Assembly: GCA_024449915.1 (NCBI GenBank)
Contig: JAMZAV010001273.1
Coordinates: 90,249 to 154,248, forward strand
Reading direction: 5' to 3'
Length of the DNA: 64,000 bases
From: Sweltsa coloradensis
Taxonomy: Eukaryota; Arthropoda; Insecta; Plecoptera; Chloroperlidae
Shown here: positions 1 through 12,450 of the stretch, piece after piece
Layout of the letters: the number at the start of each line of letters is the position of its first letter
Numbering within the stretch: position 1 is the stretch's first letter
The notes under the pieces: model-generated
Seen by the model: only the letters and a program-made list of their open reading frames with translations
Told to the model about the DNA's origin: nothing
Database searches by the model: none
Position numbers and translations under genes: made by a program

Positions 1-2921
1 GACATTTAGCTTGATTGTATTAAACGAGGCGAAGAGTCTAGCATTTTAACTTTTAAGTATACACTCTCCTTACTAACGCTGCAACTGTGTATTATTAGCA
101 TCATTCTAAGCCAAGATGTTTCATAGCAAGCACTAAGCAAAAAGTAAAAACCCTATTTATTTCTCAACTCGCCCCGTCTAGACTGGGGTAGAATTTTGAC
201 TATTGCATGGTTCTGCTATAATCGTAAAAGGCGAGGAAAAAGATAAAGTTCATCTCGCAAACATCAGTTAAGTGTAGGAGAGTATATAACTCCCCGAGAC
301 TAGAGGCGAGCTCTGGCGGTCGTCGTCAGGGACCTCTTCCCGTTCCTTAGACGACCTCCCCGACAACGACGACCATGACTTCACGAACGAAAAGACAGAC
401 GATGACAACCGTGACGTGAGAACCTCCTTCCCCTACCAGTAGCTGGTTCTGACTAGCATGGAACTTTCCTACCCATTTCCCCTCGGCTAGAGTGGCGTAT
501 TATGACCTAACGGTTGACGCGACCTTAATCCAAGGACCAAATAACAATAAAATTTTTAACTCATTTCATTGTTGGAGGACTTCCTTGCAACCTTACTGCA
601 CAACCAACTTACGCTAACTGAAACTTACAGTCCTAGGAGTAAGTCATACATTTCTGACGTTTAAAAAAATATCAGAATAACATTTTTATGTGGGCTTTAA
701 AATACAATGAATGGTAGCTCTAAAAGGTAGTTATCCAATAAATATTAGATGTGATTTTAAGTGGCCCTATATATTTTATTTAATGCTGATAGTGACATCT
801 TCTTCTGTGGCGATTTGATGCTAATGTTTGAGTAGAATCAAGGTAATGCTTATGATAAAACTAGCCCTGTTTGATTTTGCGATTTATTGAATGTTATTCC
901 TAGAGAAATTATTGAAATTTTGTTCGTAATGTGATTACTACCAATATTACTTATATACAAAACATAATTTTCATAACAAAAACAAAACGAAAAACAGTTA
1001 CAGGAAAAATTCTCAATGCACAAAAAACGTTCATCCATCAACACGGATAAAAGGTACGAAATCGGCGGCGCGAGCAATCAACAAAACAATTATCTATAAT
1101 TTATTATTTACCCAAAATTAATATTTTGTGACATTGAACTATAAGCATCAATAGTAATAAAAAGTAAAAAGATAATTCGTTATCGGTTTCAATTGAACTG
1201 CGAAGTATAAAAGGGGTACAGAACAATTCAAAATTCTTATGGTACAGATATTCATTCGAAACTCAAAACCAAATACTTTGGAGACCCTCGAAGTCAATGA
1301 TTCGCCGATATTTTCTTTGAAAGGAGTCTTTGAGAGGAAGTATGATGATAAGAGGATGGGGGAGGATGACAGCAACGATAGGGATGGGGAGATGGGGGGG
1401 GGGGCAGGGAGATAATTGGCTCGTTAGGCTCATCAAAATAAAAACAACCCTCATGCCCCTCTCGTCCAAACCCAAAGAAACATGGTTGGGTAACAGGATT
1501 ATAGGATCAAATAAAAGGAAGATGATTTAATTTAGACATGCTAGACATAAGCTGGGGTAATGACACGTTAACCAAACAAAACATTCAATGAAATAGGAGT
1601 GTATTTAAAAAAACTGGGAGTTCGGTACTCAAGAGATTACAGAAAACTTTTAAGTGTTGTATTTTCAGTGCTAAAAAATACAAAACGTTGACTGGGTAAA
1701 GAAATCTATAGGATACCCTATGGCCCATCCCAATATGAGCGAAGATCTTGGCTGACTAAAAAATTTGGTTTCTTTTGCTAGCTCATGTTTTAAACCCCAA
1801 GCCAATCGACGTTTTTTAAATAATGTTTGAGAAAAAAATCATGGGAAATTGACAGGCTTGGAATAACATATAATAATGTGTTTACAGATGATGACGGTTT
1901 TTGTTGCTTTTCGTCACAATGCGTGGTGATAGATGAGGATGACCACGTCCTCGTGGAGCCATACGCTTCGGACCAGCGCCATAATAGTATGTGCCACCGA
2001 ACGGCGTTTAGTTGTGTGTTATGTGTGTTTATTTATGTGTTTAGTTATTGACGTGATTGCGCTCCGTGGGTACAAAAAGGATCTGTATTTGAGAAGGGTT
2101 AGGACACTGGTGCAAGGACTCGTTTAATGATATCTAATTTGTTCGTTGAGGCCGTGCCACGTCGTCTCGCGGTCTTAGCTCAAAGTAAAACCAACGGACG
2201 ATATGTGGGTATGCAAGGTCAGATGCATCGCTTGCAGAAGCATCTCGCATGAGGTTGGTTGAACTCCCCAAAAAACGGTAGGGAAAAAAGTTTATTCATC
2301 GGACACAGTTTGAGCCATCTTCAGTGACTCTCAAAAAATCATTCTAGTTCCTTCAGGGTGTGTATTAAGAGGAGTACGTAGGCGAATAGCCTTGATGACC
2401 CCTCCAACTATCAAAAGCCCATAGCAGAAATGAAATTATGAAAAATAACTGATGATGACTGGATAGTGGTATATTTGAGTTCCTAGTTAGCTTTAGGCGC
2501 GTTGATTTAACATTAACCACGGCTTTATCGTGTTAAGAGTTTGCAGCATTAGTACGGAATTATTCACACTCATTTAGATTACGAGGATGTCTCAGCAGTA
2601 TAGGCAATTATGTTGGAATTGCGGCTTTCAATTTATATTTCCCAGGGAATTTCCGCCTTGTAATAACTACACAAGTTCAGGCTGAGAATTTCTAACAAGT
2701 TTGAGAAGTGATGTGGGAAATATCTCATGAGACTCATAAACGAGTAGGCTACATATGCATCACAGAGTTAAAACTATCTAATCATAGGATGCAGTCAGAG
2801 CTAGTAAGTTAACTAGAAACGAAAACAAACTAATTCATAAGTACATGTTGATTGCTGATGCATTGGTTTTGATAAGGTATAGTATACAATGTGATAAACA
2901 CTACATGTGCCATGTTCGTAC
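1..2921 (-). other. Intron downstream of the KHD hinge exon (incomplete)
   Basis: No further guanylate cyclase exon was recognised on either strand in these 2.9 kb. The only structured piece is a segment near 355-545 that recurs at 56366-56550. A G-tract sits near 1396. The remainder is AT-rich and I see nothing else in it. The next exon of the receptor is expected outside the window. Confidence 0.7.
355..545 (+). repeat. Dispersed repeat pair, copy 1
   Basis: This segment is related to 56366-56550 in the same orientation. Shared landmarks in order are: a GAC/GATGAC-rich stretch, AGCTGGTTCTGACTAGCATG (GGCTGGTTCTGACCAGCATG in the other copy), GCTAGAGTGGCG, and TTATGACCTAACGGTT. It is more GC-rich than its surroundings. 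No coding potential or terminal repeat was recognised, so the class is unknown. Confidence 0.6.
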
Positions 2922-3098
2922 CTTGACTATATCTTGCATCAGGCTGTATCGAAACATCCAGTCCAGTGTGAACTCATCGTTCTCCAGAATATCCTGGAGA
3001 CTTCCCTTCGGACAGTACTCGGTGATCAGATGGCAGTTGGGTGGGTCCACGCAAGCGCCGAGGAAGCGCACTAGGTTGTCATGGTGCAAGTCTTTCAT
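2922..3098 (-). CDS. Receptor guanylate cyclase, kinase-homology domain hinge exon
   Basis: This 177-nt exon (59 codons, phase 0 to 0) encodes [20 protein letters not shown], then [18 protein letters not shown] and [15 protein letters not shown]. It is the best-conserved exon in the window: GC-A has [32 protein letters not shown] and [20 protein letters not shown] is the hinge between the kinase lobes. The acceptor is ttcttatccag and the donor gtacga. The next exons (HGNLKSSNC region, DFG-equivalent, dimerisation helix, catalytic cyclase domain) should lie at lower coordinates but are not in positions 1-2921, so this is the last visible exon of the gene. Confidence 0.96.
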
Positions 3099-3769
3099 CT
3101 GGATAAGAATACAAGATCGCATGAGCGCTGAAAACAATCTCTTCAGAGCGGCCAATCATAACTCCACGCAATCAAGTCCGAACCTTTGCACAGAACTGAT
3201 GGTACAGAAACATACATAAAAACATAAAAATACAGTTTTCTAAGAATGAAGATAAAACAACATATTTGAAAGAAATAGCATTTATTACGCATGTTCAGGT
3301 AATATTTTAGCTTGCTCTCCGACACTATTTTAATCTATTACTGTGTGTGTGAGTATGTGTAAAGTCTGTGTGACTGAAAAGATTCGTTGCTTCGTGGATG
3401 TACAATAATGTTCAAGACAAATGGCAAATGAGCACACCTCCCTTGAATGCAGAATGCCGTGCTCTGTAACCAGGTATCAAAATAGATTATATGTAGATTA
3501 ACTCTCGGTGACGTACCGATATACCGATGTATAGGCCTATAGAAAACCAGTTAAATATTAATGTCACAAAAACACAACACTCTACGTTGAATGGTGTACC
3601 TTGGCGAATTGAAGTTTGAAATTATTTTGAGGTGCCGATATTGACCGTGTACCGGATCAGAAAAATTAGAAAAAAATAGTTTTGATTTTCTAAAAGAGCC
3701 AGGTTTTAATGCCATTCCCTATATTTTGACTTGGTAGCATATTTTGGAAAATAGAAAAACGCGGTCGAA

Positions 3770-4375
3770 AAGCCTTTCTTTACCACATAATCTATAGCAT
3801 ATTTCTACACTAAAATGACCGTTTAAAAACTATATCTTTTTACTGTGACTTTATACGAATTTTAAATTTTTTTATCCAGAAATTTTAGAAAATTGGCGCT
3901 TTGGGAAATTTCTTAAATCGGTATAAACCTGCTTCTTTTTTGTTCCACATAGATACTATAACATTAGACCAATCGAAAATTGCCCGTTATAACATCGTGT
4001 CTTGAAATTGTGCACAAATATACAAACTCTTCAATAAGCACAAATATGCATTCCAAAATCACACCACTTCTTGGTAATCGGCATGTTTTGACCGAACCAC
4101 TTGTCCAAATTACAAAACAAAATATAGAGGATTTACAGAAAGGCTACCGAGTACGTGAATAATGACCAATATTTTTTGATCAAAATCCTCCAAGGTCACG
4201 GGGCATAAAGATCGTCCCCATGTTATTTCTTATGTGAGATTTTTGCCGATGGGACCTAGCTCGAAAAATAGCAAGTTTGACAATTTTTTTCCCGGTCATG
4301 GTGGACCCAATAATTTGTCTGTTAGTTTCTAAATTCATAACTATTTAGCCTGAATGAAATATATTTTTGATCCAT
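3770..4375 (+). repeat. Dispersed repeat family R, copy 1
   Basis: One of three copies of a ~0.6-0.75 kb repeat (others at about 8180-8935, same strand, and 24430-24905, opposite strand). Shared blocks in order are: TACACTAAAATGACCGTTTA, a tgcattcc-aaatcacac block, GGTCACGG-GGCATAAAGATCGTCC, GGGAGATTTTTGCC-like, and CGGTGGACCCAATA-like. No protein domain or clear termini were recognised, so the element type is unknown. Confidence 0.7.
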
Positions 4376-4876
4376 TTAAAATCTTTGGTGGAAGTTCCGG
4401 GTCCAACCTTACTGTGGCGAGAGAGACCTGTCCCCGGTCACAAAATCTTCTGTATATTCTTATTGGAATGAAATAGCAAAACAGTCGTGTACATCGGAGT
4501 TCATATTCAGTTTTTTTAATATTGAGACATGACACATAAGTTAGACACACAGACGGACGACGAGATTACCGGATAGAGACAAGGACAGAAAAAGTTACAT
4601 AATATGGGAGCTATCTTGCCATATTATATTTTATTTTCGCTCACGCTTGAATTTTAATTCAGTCGTCGTTTAGTCGTGTCATTATTGAACTCTCGTGTTT
4701 TTATAAATTACATGAATCTAAGGAACCATCATGTGGCTTAAACATTGTTTATGAAATCCAATACCACTAACGACGATGTTATCTGTATATCAGTAGAATT
4801 AATTCTATAGAATAAATGTAAATAAATTATCAAACGCGTGGTGGATTATCCCTCAACAACATTTAATCTGTTTTCA

Positions 4877-5130
4877 CCGACAGTGTTGGCTCGGGCGCTA
4901 AGCGCTTGACTCTGATTCGGGAGGTCCCGGGTTCAAATCCCGTCGAGACCGGCAATCCTGACTGAAGGTTTTTTTCCGAGGTTTTCCTCAGTCGTTAAGG
5001 CAAATGCAAGGGATTGAGTCCTCTTAAACAGTCCTCGGACATCCCTTCACAATTTCCTATCCGCACATACCTAGTTCACCTGAAGAGGGGCTAATTGCAC
5101 TAACAGGTTTCCCACGATAAAAAAAAAATA
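4877..5130 (+). mobile_element. tRNA-derived SINE (family S3), forward copy
   Basis: The head is tRNA-like: an A-box-like GTTGGCTCGGGCG, and a B box GGTTCAAATCC at 4930-4940. A body follows (CCTGACTGAAGG, CGAGGTTTTCCTCAGTCG, GCAAGGGATTGAGTC) and a terminal A-run. The same head and body occur in reverse at about 32655-32900. Two copies sharing both head and body identify a SINE rather than a functional tRNA gene. Confidence 0.75.
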
Positions 5131-5571
5131 TATATGTTTTCAAAACGATTAAGCAAATAAAATTGTTTTAAAAATGGATTTTCTGTAAGCTTGAGGCCAA
5201 TATTTTAGCCGAAGGATCTGGCACGATTCGGACATTTTTAAAGGCCAATCAACTGTGATGGGAGTTCTTTTCTATGCAAATACAAACACAAGCGGTCTAT
5301 TTTTTCAAGTTAATAATGTCAACTATCACCAGTTGTAATAAAAATTCTTAAGTTGCAGTTTTTTTAAGCGGCTGTCGCTAGCATCGTAGAAGATATTGCG
5401 AATCAGGTTTTGTTGTGCGACTTTTCCTGACTTCTATAGATTCTAGAGCACTTTTAGCTACCATTGTGGGCACAAGGACTGAGGCAAATAATCAGTACAT
5501 TCTTGTATAACATTGTCCAAACTGAGTATAATTAGTGACATTCTAGTAGAAGGCGGTATAGGAGATCTTAC

Positions 5572-5649
5572 CCTCTTGAGTTCTAGAAGCAAGGATCGGG
5601 TCAGATCTATGCGCTTGTTCGGCAGTGCCTTGAGCGCCACCTCTGTACC
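5572..5649 (-). CDS. Receptor guanylate cyclase, kinase-homology domain N-lobe exon 2 (VALK)
   Basis: This 78-nt exon (26 codons, phase 0 to 0) encodes GTEVALKALPNKRIDLTRSL followed by LLELKR. It aligns with GC-A [26 protein letters not shown]. VALK carries the beta3 lysine equivalent to the VAIK lysine of protein kinases, and the rest is helix C. The acceptor is tctgcttccag and the donor gtaaga. In guanylate cyclases this domain is a pseudokinase that binds ATP allosterically and relays ligand binding to the cyclase domain. Retention of the lysine argues that the ATP-site role is kept. Confidence 0.95.
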
Positions 5650-8179
5650 CTGGAAGCAGAATGATCAACACTATTATTTCTGACATCTTTTACCATATAT
5701 TACAGGCTTTTTACAGCTAAGTTATGTTGTTAGTATGTAGATATATTTTGATGTTTTACATATTCAACTCATAACTATGTGTGTTATAAAGGTCAAAGGC
5801 GCCTATCAGTTAACAATGCATGTATTAACTATATACCGGTGCCATGATTCAAAAGGAATATAAAGTTACAAAAACTGTAATATATTTTCTCGATTTGGTT
5901 AGTCGGGAAACACGAAGGTAGAATGTATTAAATATTGACTGTAATAGAATTTTGCAAGAAATTGTGGGAAAGTATCAGTTGAATTTTGTTTGCTTATTTT
6001 TCATTGTTCACCTTTGAAAATCACATATTACATGCCGAATGCACTGTAAAATTAACATTGTACTCTTATCTCCCGCTCTAAACATTGTTGGTTGTTGGTT
6101 TCGAATTCGAGGGCAAGGTATGAGACCATCAACTGGAACATGTCTAACAGCCTCATGCAGTGATTTGTAATCTACTTATTTGTGAAGCACCATGTTTATT
6201 AATTAACGTATCTCCGAGGAGTTTCATCAACTCTCGACAAGTTTGGTTATAAGCTGAAGTTTAATGAAAGGGATGAATGGGCCGTAATAGTTCATTCAAC
6301 CTTGGTGGTTTACTATTGCCTTCATCATCGTTGATAATTCAATTTACGAATAATTAATATTGTTATTAAGACGAGTATTCGACCGTGAGTTCAACTGTGG
6401 ATGTGTTCATCAGGCTAGTGAATAATATAATATAGTGGAGAGTTGAGTCGGGAGGGAGGGAGGGTAATTCCAACACATCGCCGCAGATATAATACCGACA
6501 CCAAAGCCGCTTACGCTTCCCTCAAGAGCGTCAAGTAGCTGTTGAGGTGAGTACGTTAGTGCCTCTTCTAAGTACTCGGTCTGTGTAATGCTGTACGAAC
6601 CTACACGCCACCAGATATTACACTCTGCATAATTCATATGCTCGAGAAACACTTGCGAGATGATTGGCTGGCACAGGCATGTTTTCATGGTAAAAACGAC
6701 TTTTGAATAATTTTCACGATACCTTTTGTAAAAACAAAAAATATGTATAATTTATTTTGCCACAAATACCTGCAGATAAATTTCTATAACTTAGTTGTTC
6801 ACAGTATGAGACGAATTGTGCTGCGCGGCCATCCGCCAACGAAAATAGTCGGCATTTCCCAATATGGTATTCGACTAGATACCGAATTTTAAGCAATCAA
6901 TTAGGTAAAATTTTTTTTAAAATGGGGTTCTGTTTATATTCATTTTTTTTAATGGAAATTACTAAAAATCAGCAGTTTTTGGGATTAAACGTAATTGCGC
7001 AAATCTAAAGCTGGTTTTTCTTGTTTGTTAGCATATTTTAAATTTTGTTTGACTCAAATACCAGCAAAACCGGTAAATGAAATTTCTTGGACAAATTGAT
7101 TTCTTCTCTATTGCTATTTTTGCGGTAAGGTCATGTACTTTAAATCGTTTTTTAAAACAGTACTATCATGATCGTCGTACCATCGATATAAACAAAATAC
7201 AATTTAATTTATTTTGCACCAATGGTTGGTTTTAAATTGGGGTCAAATAGAAAAAAGTATCATTCACCAGCGACAAAATTCAACAATTAGTGCCAGAATT
7301 ATTTTTGAAATTGTTCACAAAATTAGGGTTTTGTTATCTAGCCTGGGAAACTGCTGGACGTATAGCTTCAAATGTGACAAACATAGAAACGTAATTAGGT
7401 ATGTTTGTATTTGAATGGGCACTCCGCACTAGGAGGCTTACGTGTGAACATTATACAACAATATGTAAAGAAAATTGTGTAAATTGTGATTAAAATAGTC
7501 TACTCTGAACCTGAAGTTGTATGCATACATTAAAATGGGGAAAACCTCTATAGAGGCGCACAATATGGTTTGTAATCAAACAAAAAGCACTACTGTCGGA
7601 GACCCTCCAGTTTAAAAGTATCCTTTTACCCTTTTGAGTATAATTAATTATGCCTAATTGTGCTGTCCACTTGATTTATTTGTTGTGCCTGCGTAGTAGA
7701 CATCAGAGTGGTTTTATTTTTCGTTCCATTACAAGATGGCGGCCTGAGGCAAACTCATTTGCACATTTCATTATAGAAGTAAAACAATTACATCAATTAA
7801 TGAGTTAGAAACAACGTAAGAAATCTAAGCCTGACGATATAAAACACTTCTGCTGAACTTTCTTTGAACTTTGATTAGCTTTGATTGTAAGCAAGTGGTG
7901 CGTTCAAAATGTTTCTGAAACATTTTGACACGTTTAACTTTACAACTTAGATTTGCATATTATTTTTCTTATTTTTGCCACTTGGATGGTTTAATTGATT
8001 AACAAAATAACTACTCATAACATTCTATGTGGACCCCACGCATCCTAGCACATTCTGATTAAGACAACATCACGTAACCTTATGTTAGGGGCTTCAACAA
8101 TAAATGGCAACATGGCAAAAGACAAGACTAAAACTCACAGAATAAATTAACCGTTTTTTTGTTGTTGATACAGCTTAAT

Positions 8180-8935
8180 AAATGGCATAATACTACACTG
8201 AAATGACCGTTTAAAAAATTACCATGTAACCGTGATTTTGATATTAACATTTACAAAACTGCGTATATTTGTGAATTTCTTAATCACCTTCATTACTTTA
8301 TTTCTCGATTTGGTTAGTCGGGAAACACTCCCGTAGGTATAATTGTTATTAACACTCCCGTAGGTGTAATTGTTATTATTTACTACAATTTAGAAATTAA
8401 AAAGGTCCGCCCCAACCGGGATTCGAACCACGGGTCTCCCGCATTCCAGGCAGGCATAATGCAACTACAATTCTTCCGATTACTTTATGTTTCACATAGA
8501 TACTAGAGCACCATACTAATCTAAAATGACCCTTTAGAAAAAATTTGTAATGAAACTGTGCACAGATATACACTCAAACGCGCAATAAAATGCATTCCGA
8601 AATCACATCATTTCATTGTAATCAGCATATTTCGACCGAATTATTTGCCCAAATTACGAGAACCAAATATAGCGGATAGCGGATATACAGAAATAGATAT
8701 TCGAATACGTCAATATATATATTTCTGTACACCTAGTAATGGCCAATTTTGTTTTACCAAAATTCTCCTAGGTCACGGGCCATAAAGATCGTCCACATGA
8801 TATTGCTTATGGGAGATTTTTGCCTAGCTAGAAAATTAACAAGTTTGTAAAAAAAAAATCGGGTCACGGTGGACCCAATATTTATTTTTTACTCTTTTAA
8901 CTCATGACTCGTTATAGCTTGGATATATTTTAAGG
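8180..8935 (+). repeat. Dispersed repeat family R, copy 2 (interrupted by a SINE)
   Basis: It shares the ordered blocks of copy 1: TACACTGAAATGACCGTTTA, the gcattcc-gaaatcacatc block, GGTCACGGGCCATAAAGATC and GGTCACGGTGGACCCAATA. The blocks are split by an S1 SINE at about 8302-8478 flanked by a 10-bp duplication. The SINE therefore inserted after this repeat was already in place. Confidence 0.7.
8302..8478 (-). mobile_element. tRNA-derived SINE (family S1) with target-site duplication
   Basis: Read on the minus strand, it has the tRNA-like segment TGCCTGGAATGCGGGAGACC and a B box GGTTCGAATCC, then a body ending in the family terminus CCGACTAACCAAATCGAGAA. It is flanked by ATTACTTTAT at 8292-8301 and 8479-8488. 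The terminal block CTCCCGTAGGTGTAATTG is partly duplicated inside the copy. Confidence 0.75.
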
Positions 8936-11900
8936 AGGACAACAATTAAGAACATAAATGCACACAAAATATAATTAAATGTAATTGTGCAGTTTGAAAT
9001 AATAATATAACAACAACTGCAACAACAATGATAATTAAACAATATTATTTAAAACTTATTCTTCTGAAGAATGTATTGTCCTCATTTCAATTTTCTATTG
9101 TTAAAACGCAGATTGGTTTTAAAACGGTAAGCATCCATCATTGAAGCGATTACTCCAGCATAACTTGTATTTATTTACTATATTTATTTTCTTAAATAAT
9201 CAAATTTAAACATTCAAAGATACTACATAGCATATGGTTTAAGGTTTCTTTCATTATAATCAATTTTTCTTTTGATGAGGTTTAGATGCAATTTATTCCG
9301 TCTTACCGAGCTTGGTTTAAAATAATTCAGCAATTTGCTTTTTGAAACATTTCCCAAATATGATGAGAAGAATTAAAAAAATACCGACTAAACCATCCCT
9401 CACCTTGAGCTTAATAATTTAATTTCAAAAAGTGTGTCCAAAACAACGTTATTAACGAACGTTTATTTTAATTGCTTCTTGAATGCCTGGCAATGACAAC
9501 AAATCTTTCTGTTGGTGAACTACGAGAAGTCGATGGAAGTCGAGTCTTAGTTGAAGAGCTCGCAGTTAACATTGAAAGAAAATAATTTTATTTATTCAAA
9601 CGGAATGACTGAATGGTTTCTTGCACTGTATAGCTTTAGCATCTGTTGGCAAGGTATCTAAAATACAACCGTGGGACATCCTCGACTTTATAACGAAATC
9701 GAACACTCTTTTTATATGTAAAGCAATCCGATTTAAGGTATAAAGTCGATAGTCGAATAATAACTATGATTAAATATAAAGGGATCTAAACTTTAGTTAT
9801 TATGTAACTGAGCTATAAGCTGTTACTATATAAGATATTCCAAATTGAAAATAAATATCCTGCGGTAACATGTCTTTTTGAAGAGTTTGAGAGACGCTTT
9901 CACACTTTCCTAGACTTTCTGAAAGAATTTTCGCTACGGTTATCAGAAAAGAGGACAACATTTTGTTGAACTTACTAGTTAGTTAGTTAGTTAGTTATAG
10001 TAGAATTGAATAAAACAGGCCCGGGTTATGGGTTAAATGGATAGAAGGTTTAGCGTTTAGTCAAATTTAATTAGAAAACTTGATTTTACGGGCTAATTTC
10101 TCTCTAGTGTCACGCAAAAATGTTAGAATAACGCAGCGTGCATACGCTATTTTATTTACTAAATTGTCGACGTCGATTGACAAGTTGTCGTTTCGGTAAG
10201 AAAATATTGCCCCCGAACGAATAACTATTTGCGAAGATTTTTATTTCGTTCACTTTGGGAGAAATATTAAATCTTTTTTAATCTTGGGCTATCTGTCTTT
10301 GTTTGTTTTGATATTTGTTGATAATGATTTTTTTGTTTTTCAAAAAAAGCCTGATGACGGAAAAAGTTTTTATTAATTTCCAGAACGTTGTTTTAACTGT
10401 AAAATAAATAGTTGCTTTCCACTAAAGTGTTTTAAATATTCTAACTTTAAAACTATTTTTTACTTAGTTGGATATACAGGGTGGAACAGCCTTAATGCGT
10501 CCGTCTAATATGCGTGAGACTCGGATTTACTTCATATACACGTCCAGTTGGATTTAGTTAAAACGTTTATTTAAACATTCGTATGACATTTGGCATCGTC
10601 TCGTAGAATGAGCCAACAATGCTTGAATGGCTGCCATTGACCGGTGCGATGGCTCTTGTCTGTTACACGTGGGCTTTGCGTTTCACATTGTGTGTGACGC
10701 GTTTTATAAGAAATGAGAATTAACTTAAAAAATCGATTGCCTGAGATATTCTTTTTCACTTGGAACCACCCCCTCAATTACCAATTCCTTCCGGCTTCAA
10801 GTCTCTCATCGGAAATTCAAAGACCACATTGAAACCAGCTCCTTTCAAGACAGATATATAAATAGACGAAAAATCGATTAATTCTTAATGGTTTTGTAAG
10901 GATGAGTTGTTGAATACAGGCTAGGACGTGGCCTACTTGATAATTTGTTCAAAGTAGGGTGCGAGGTTAGGCAATAGATTATTAAAACATGAGTTAGTAG
11001 TAATCTTAGCGGGTGCTATAATAAGCCTTACTAGTTCATAAAAACTTTTTTTTTTAAATTGGCATTAATTCAATTAAAGTAGAATAATTATTGTAGGGTA
11101 GGGGGGGGGGAGAAGAGTGTATGTAAGAGTAATTACTTATTTAACGTCTATCGTATTCAGTTTTAAAAACTGATTTACAAATGAGGACAATATAATAATA
11201 TTAGGATCACACAAACTAATAAACATCAATTAAACATGTTTCAAAATTAAAATTAAAATACGGCGTAAAGGCCTATGCAGCTTCAGACAAAAGAATATTA
11301 TAACTTATGGTGTAGACTTATAAGTCAAACAGTTCTTGGCTTAGGAATGTGTAAACGGTGACTTTGGAGCCGTCCTATAGCAACGAAGCAGATAATGAAT
11401 TATAATGTGGTTCTGTATCAGCCTTGTTGGTCCAGCTTGATTGATCGGTACTTCCTACTTAAATATGCCGGTCTTTAGTTGGTAATTGTTCGCTCGTCCA
11501 TGATGTCGGCGCCGGCTTGGCCTGCTTTAAATTTAAGTCTCGTACTGAAAATCAATTATATGTGTCTGTAAAGTAGACTAAATGGGAATTTAGTTATGTA
11601 TTTTATTTTATTTGAAATAATGCATGGTAATAAAAGTGAATTTAAACGTATCAAAATGGATAAAATGAAATAAAAATTAATAAAATAAAATGTATCAAAA
11701 ATAAAACTCAATAGAAAATAACAGAATTTAGTTGAGGGGAAAAGATACGATAAAAAAGAAAAAGACAAAAAAATTGAAACCGTACAATAATTGAAAAACA
11801 AAAGAAAAAAATATTTGAAGGAAAATCAGCAATCGCAAAAAAATCAAACTTTCACTGAATAAAACACAGAATGCGAATCAATCATCTACTCAAATAATCA

Positions 11901-12379
11901 AAACAGCTGCGTATAAAATAATACGCATGACAAATATCATATCTGTAGCTATAGGCCTATGTTTGTAATGATAAAAAAAAACTAGTAATTTTTTGAAAAT
12001 CAGTTGTTATAACTGGAAAGGATGGACGTTAAATTAATTAATTTCCCTTAAAAATTTTAAACAAAAGTTGAAGTTAAATTTTGGAGACAAATTAAAAATC
12101 TTTAATTTCGAATCACCTTTACAACGTGCTCGACGGTGCTAGAGCTCCAAGCGGACTTTCGGGGAACCTCATCACGTCCGACGAGCACTTGGAGCATGCG
12201 CTTGGAGACAGAGAATCGTCGTATACCCACTTCAACAACGTTATACATTCCGAGTTATTAAACGGGAGATTCAATGATCAAACAAAAAATGAAGTAAAAA
12301 AACTATAATGAGTTAAACAGTGTTTAATAATACTGTAAAAGGCTTGTTCACAAAAAGATTACTCCGCGGTGAAACATAG

Positions 12380-12450
12380 GTTTACGATTATGGTGTTGAT
12401 CCGAAGCGAATGACACTACGAGGACATGGGTTCGAATCCCGTATAAGGCA
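12380..12450 (+). repeat. Degenerate tRNA-like sequence
   Basis: A perfect B-box-like GGGTTCGAATCCC lies near 12428-12440, with a weaker A-box-like stretch about 40 nt before it. I could not fold a convincing acceptor stem. It is most likely a decayed SINE head, not a working tRNA gene. Confidence 0.35.

Larger units (their letters stand above)
3099..5571 (-). other. Intron between KHD hinge exon and VALK exon
   Basis: This 2,473-bp intron contains copy 1 of the dispersed R repeat (about 3770-4375) and a tRNA-headed SINE (about 4877-5130). No other coding or RNA feature was seen. Confidence 0.85.

Noticed and set aside
6410..6688. 92-codon minus-strand open frame inside the receptor's intron
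   Set aside because: The flanking exons join in phase and align contiguously with GC-A without it, and no motif was recognised.
10480..10790. GGATATACAGGGTGGAACAG segment resembling a transposon terminus
   Set aside because: No matching inverted end, target duplication or second copy was found in the window.
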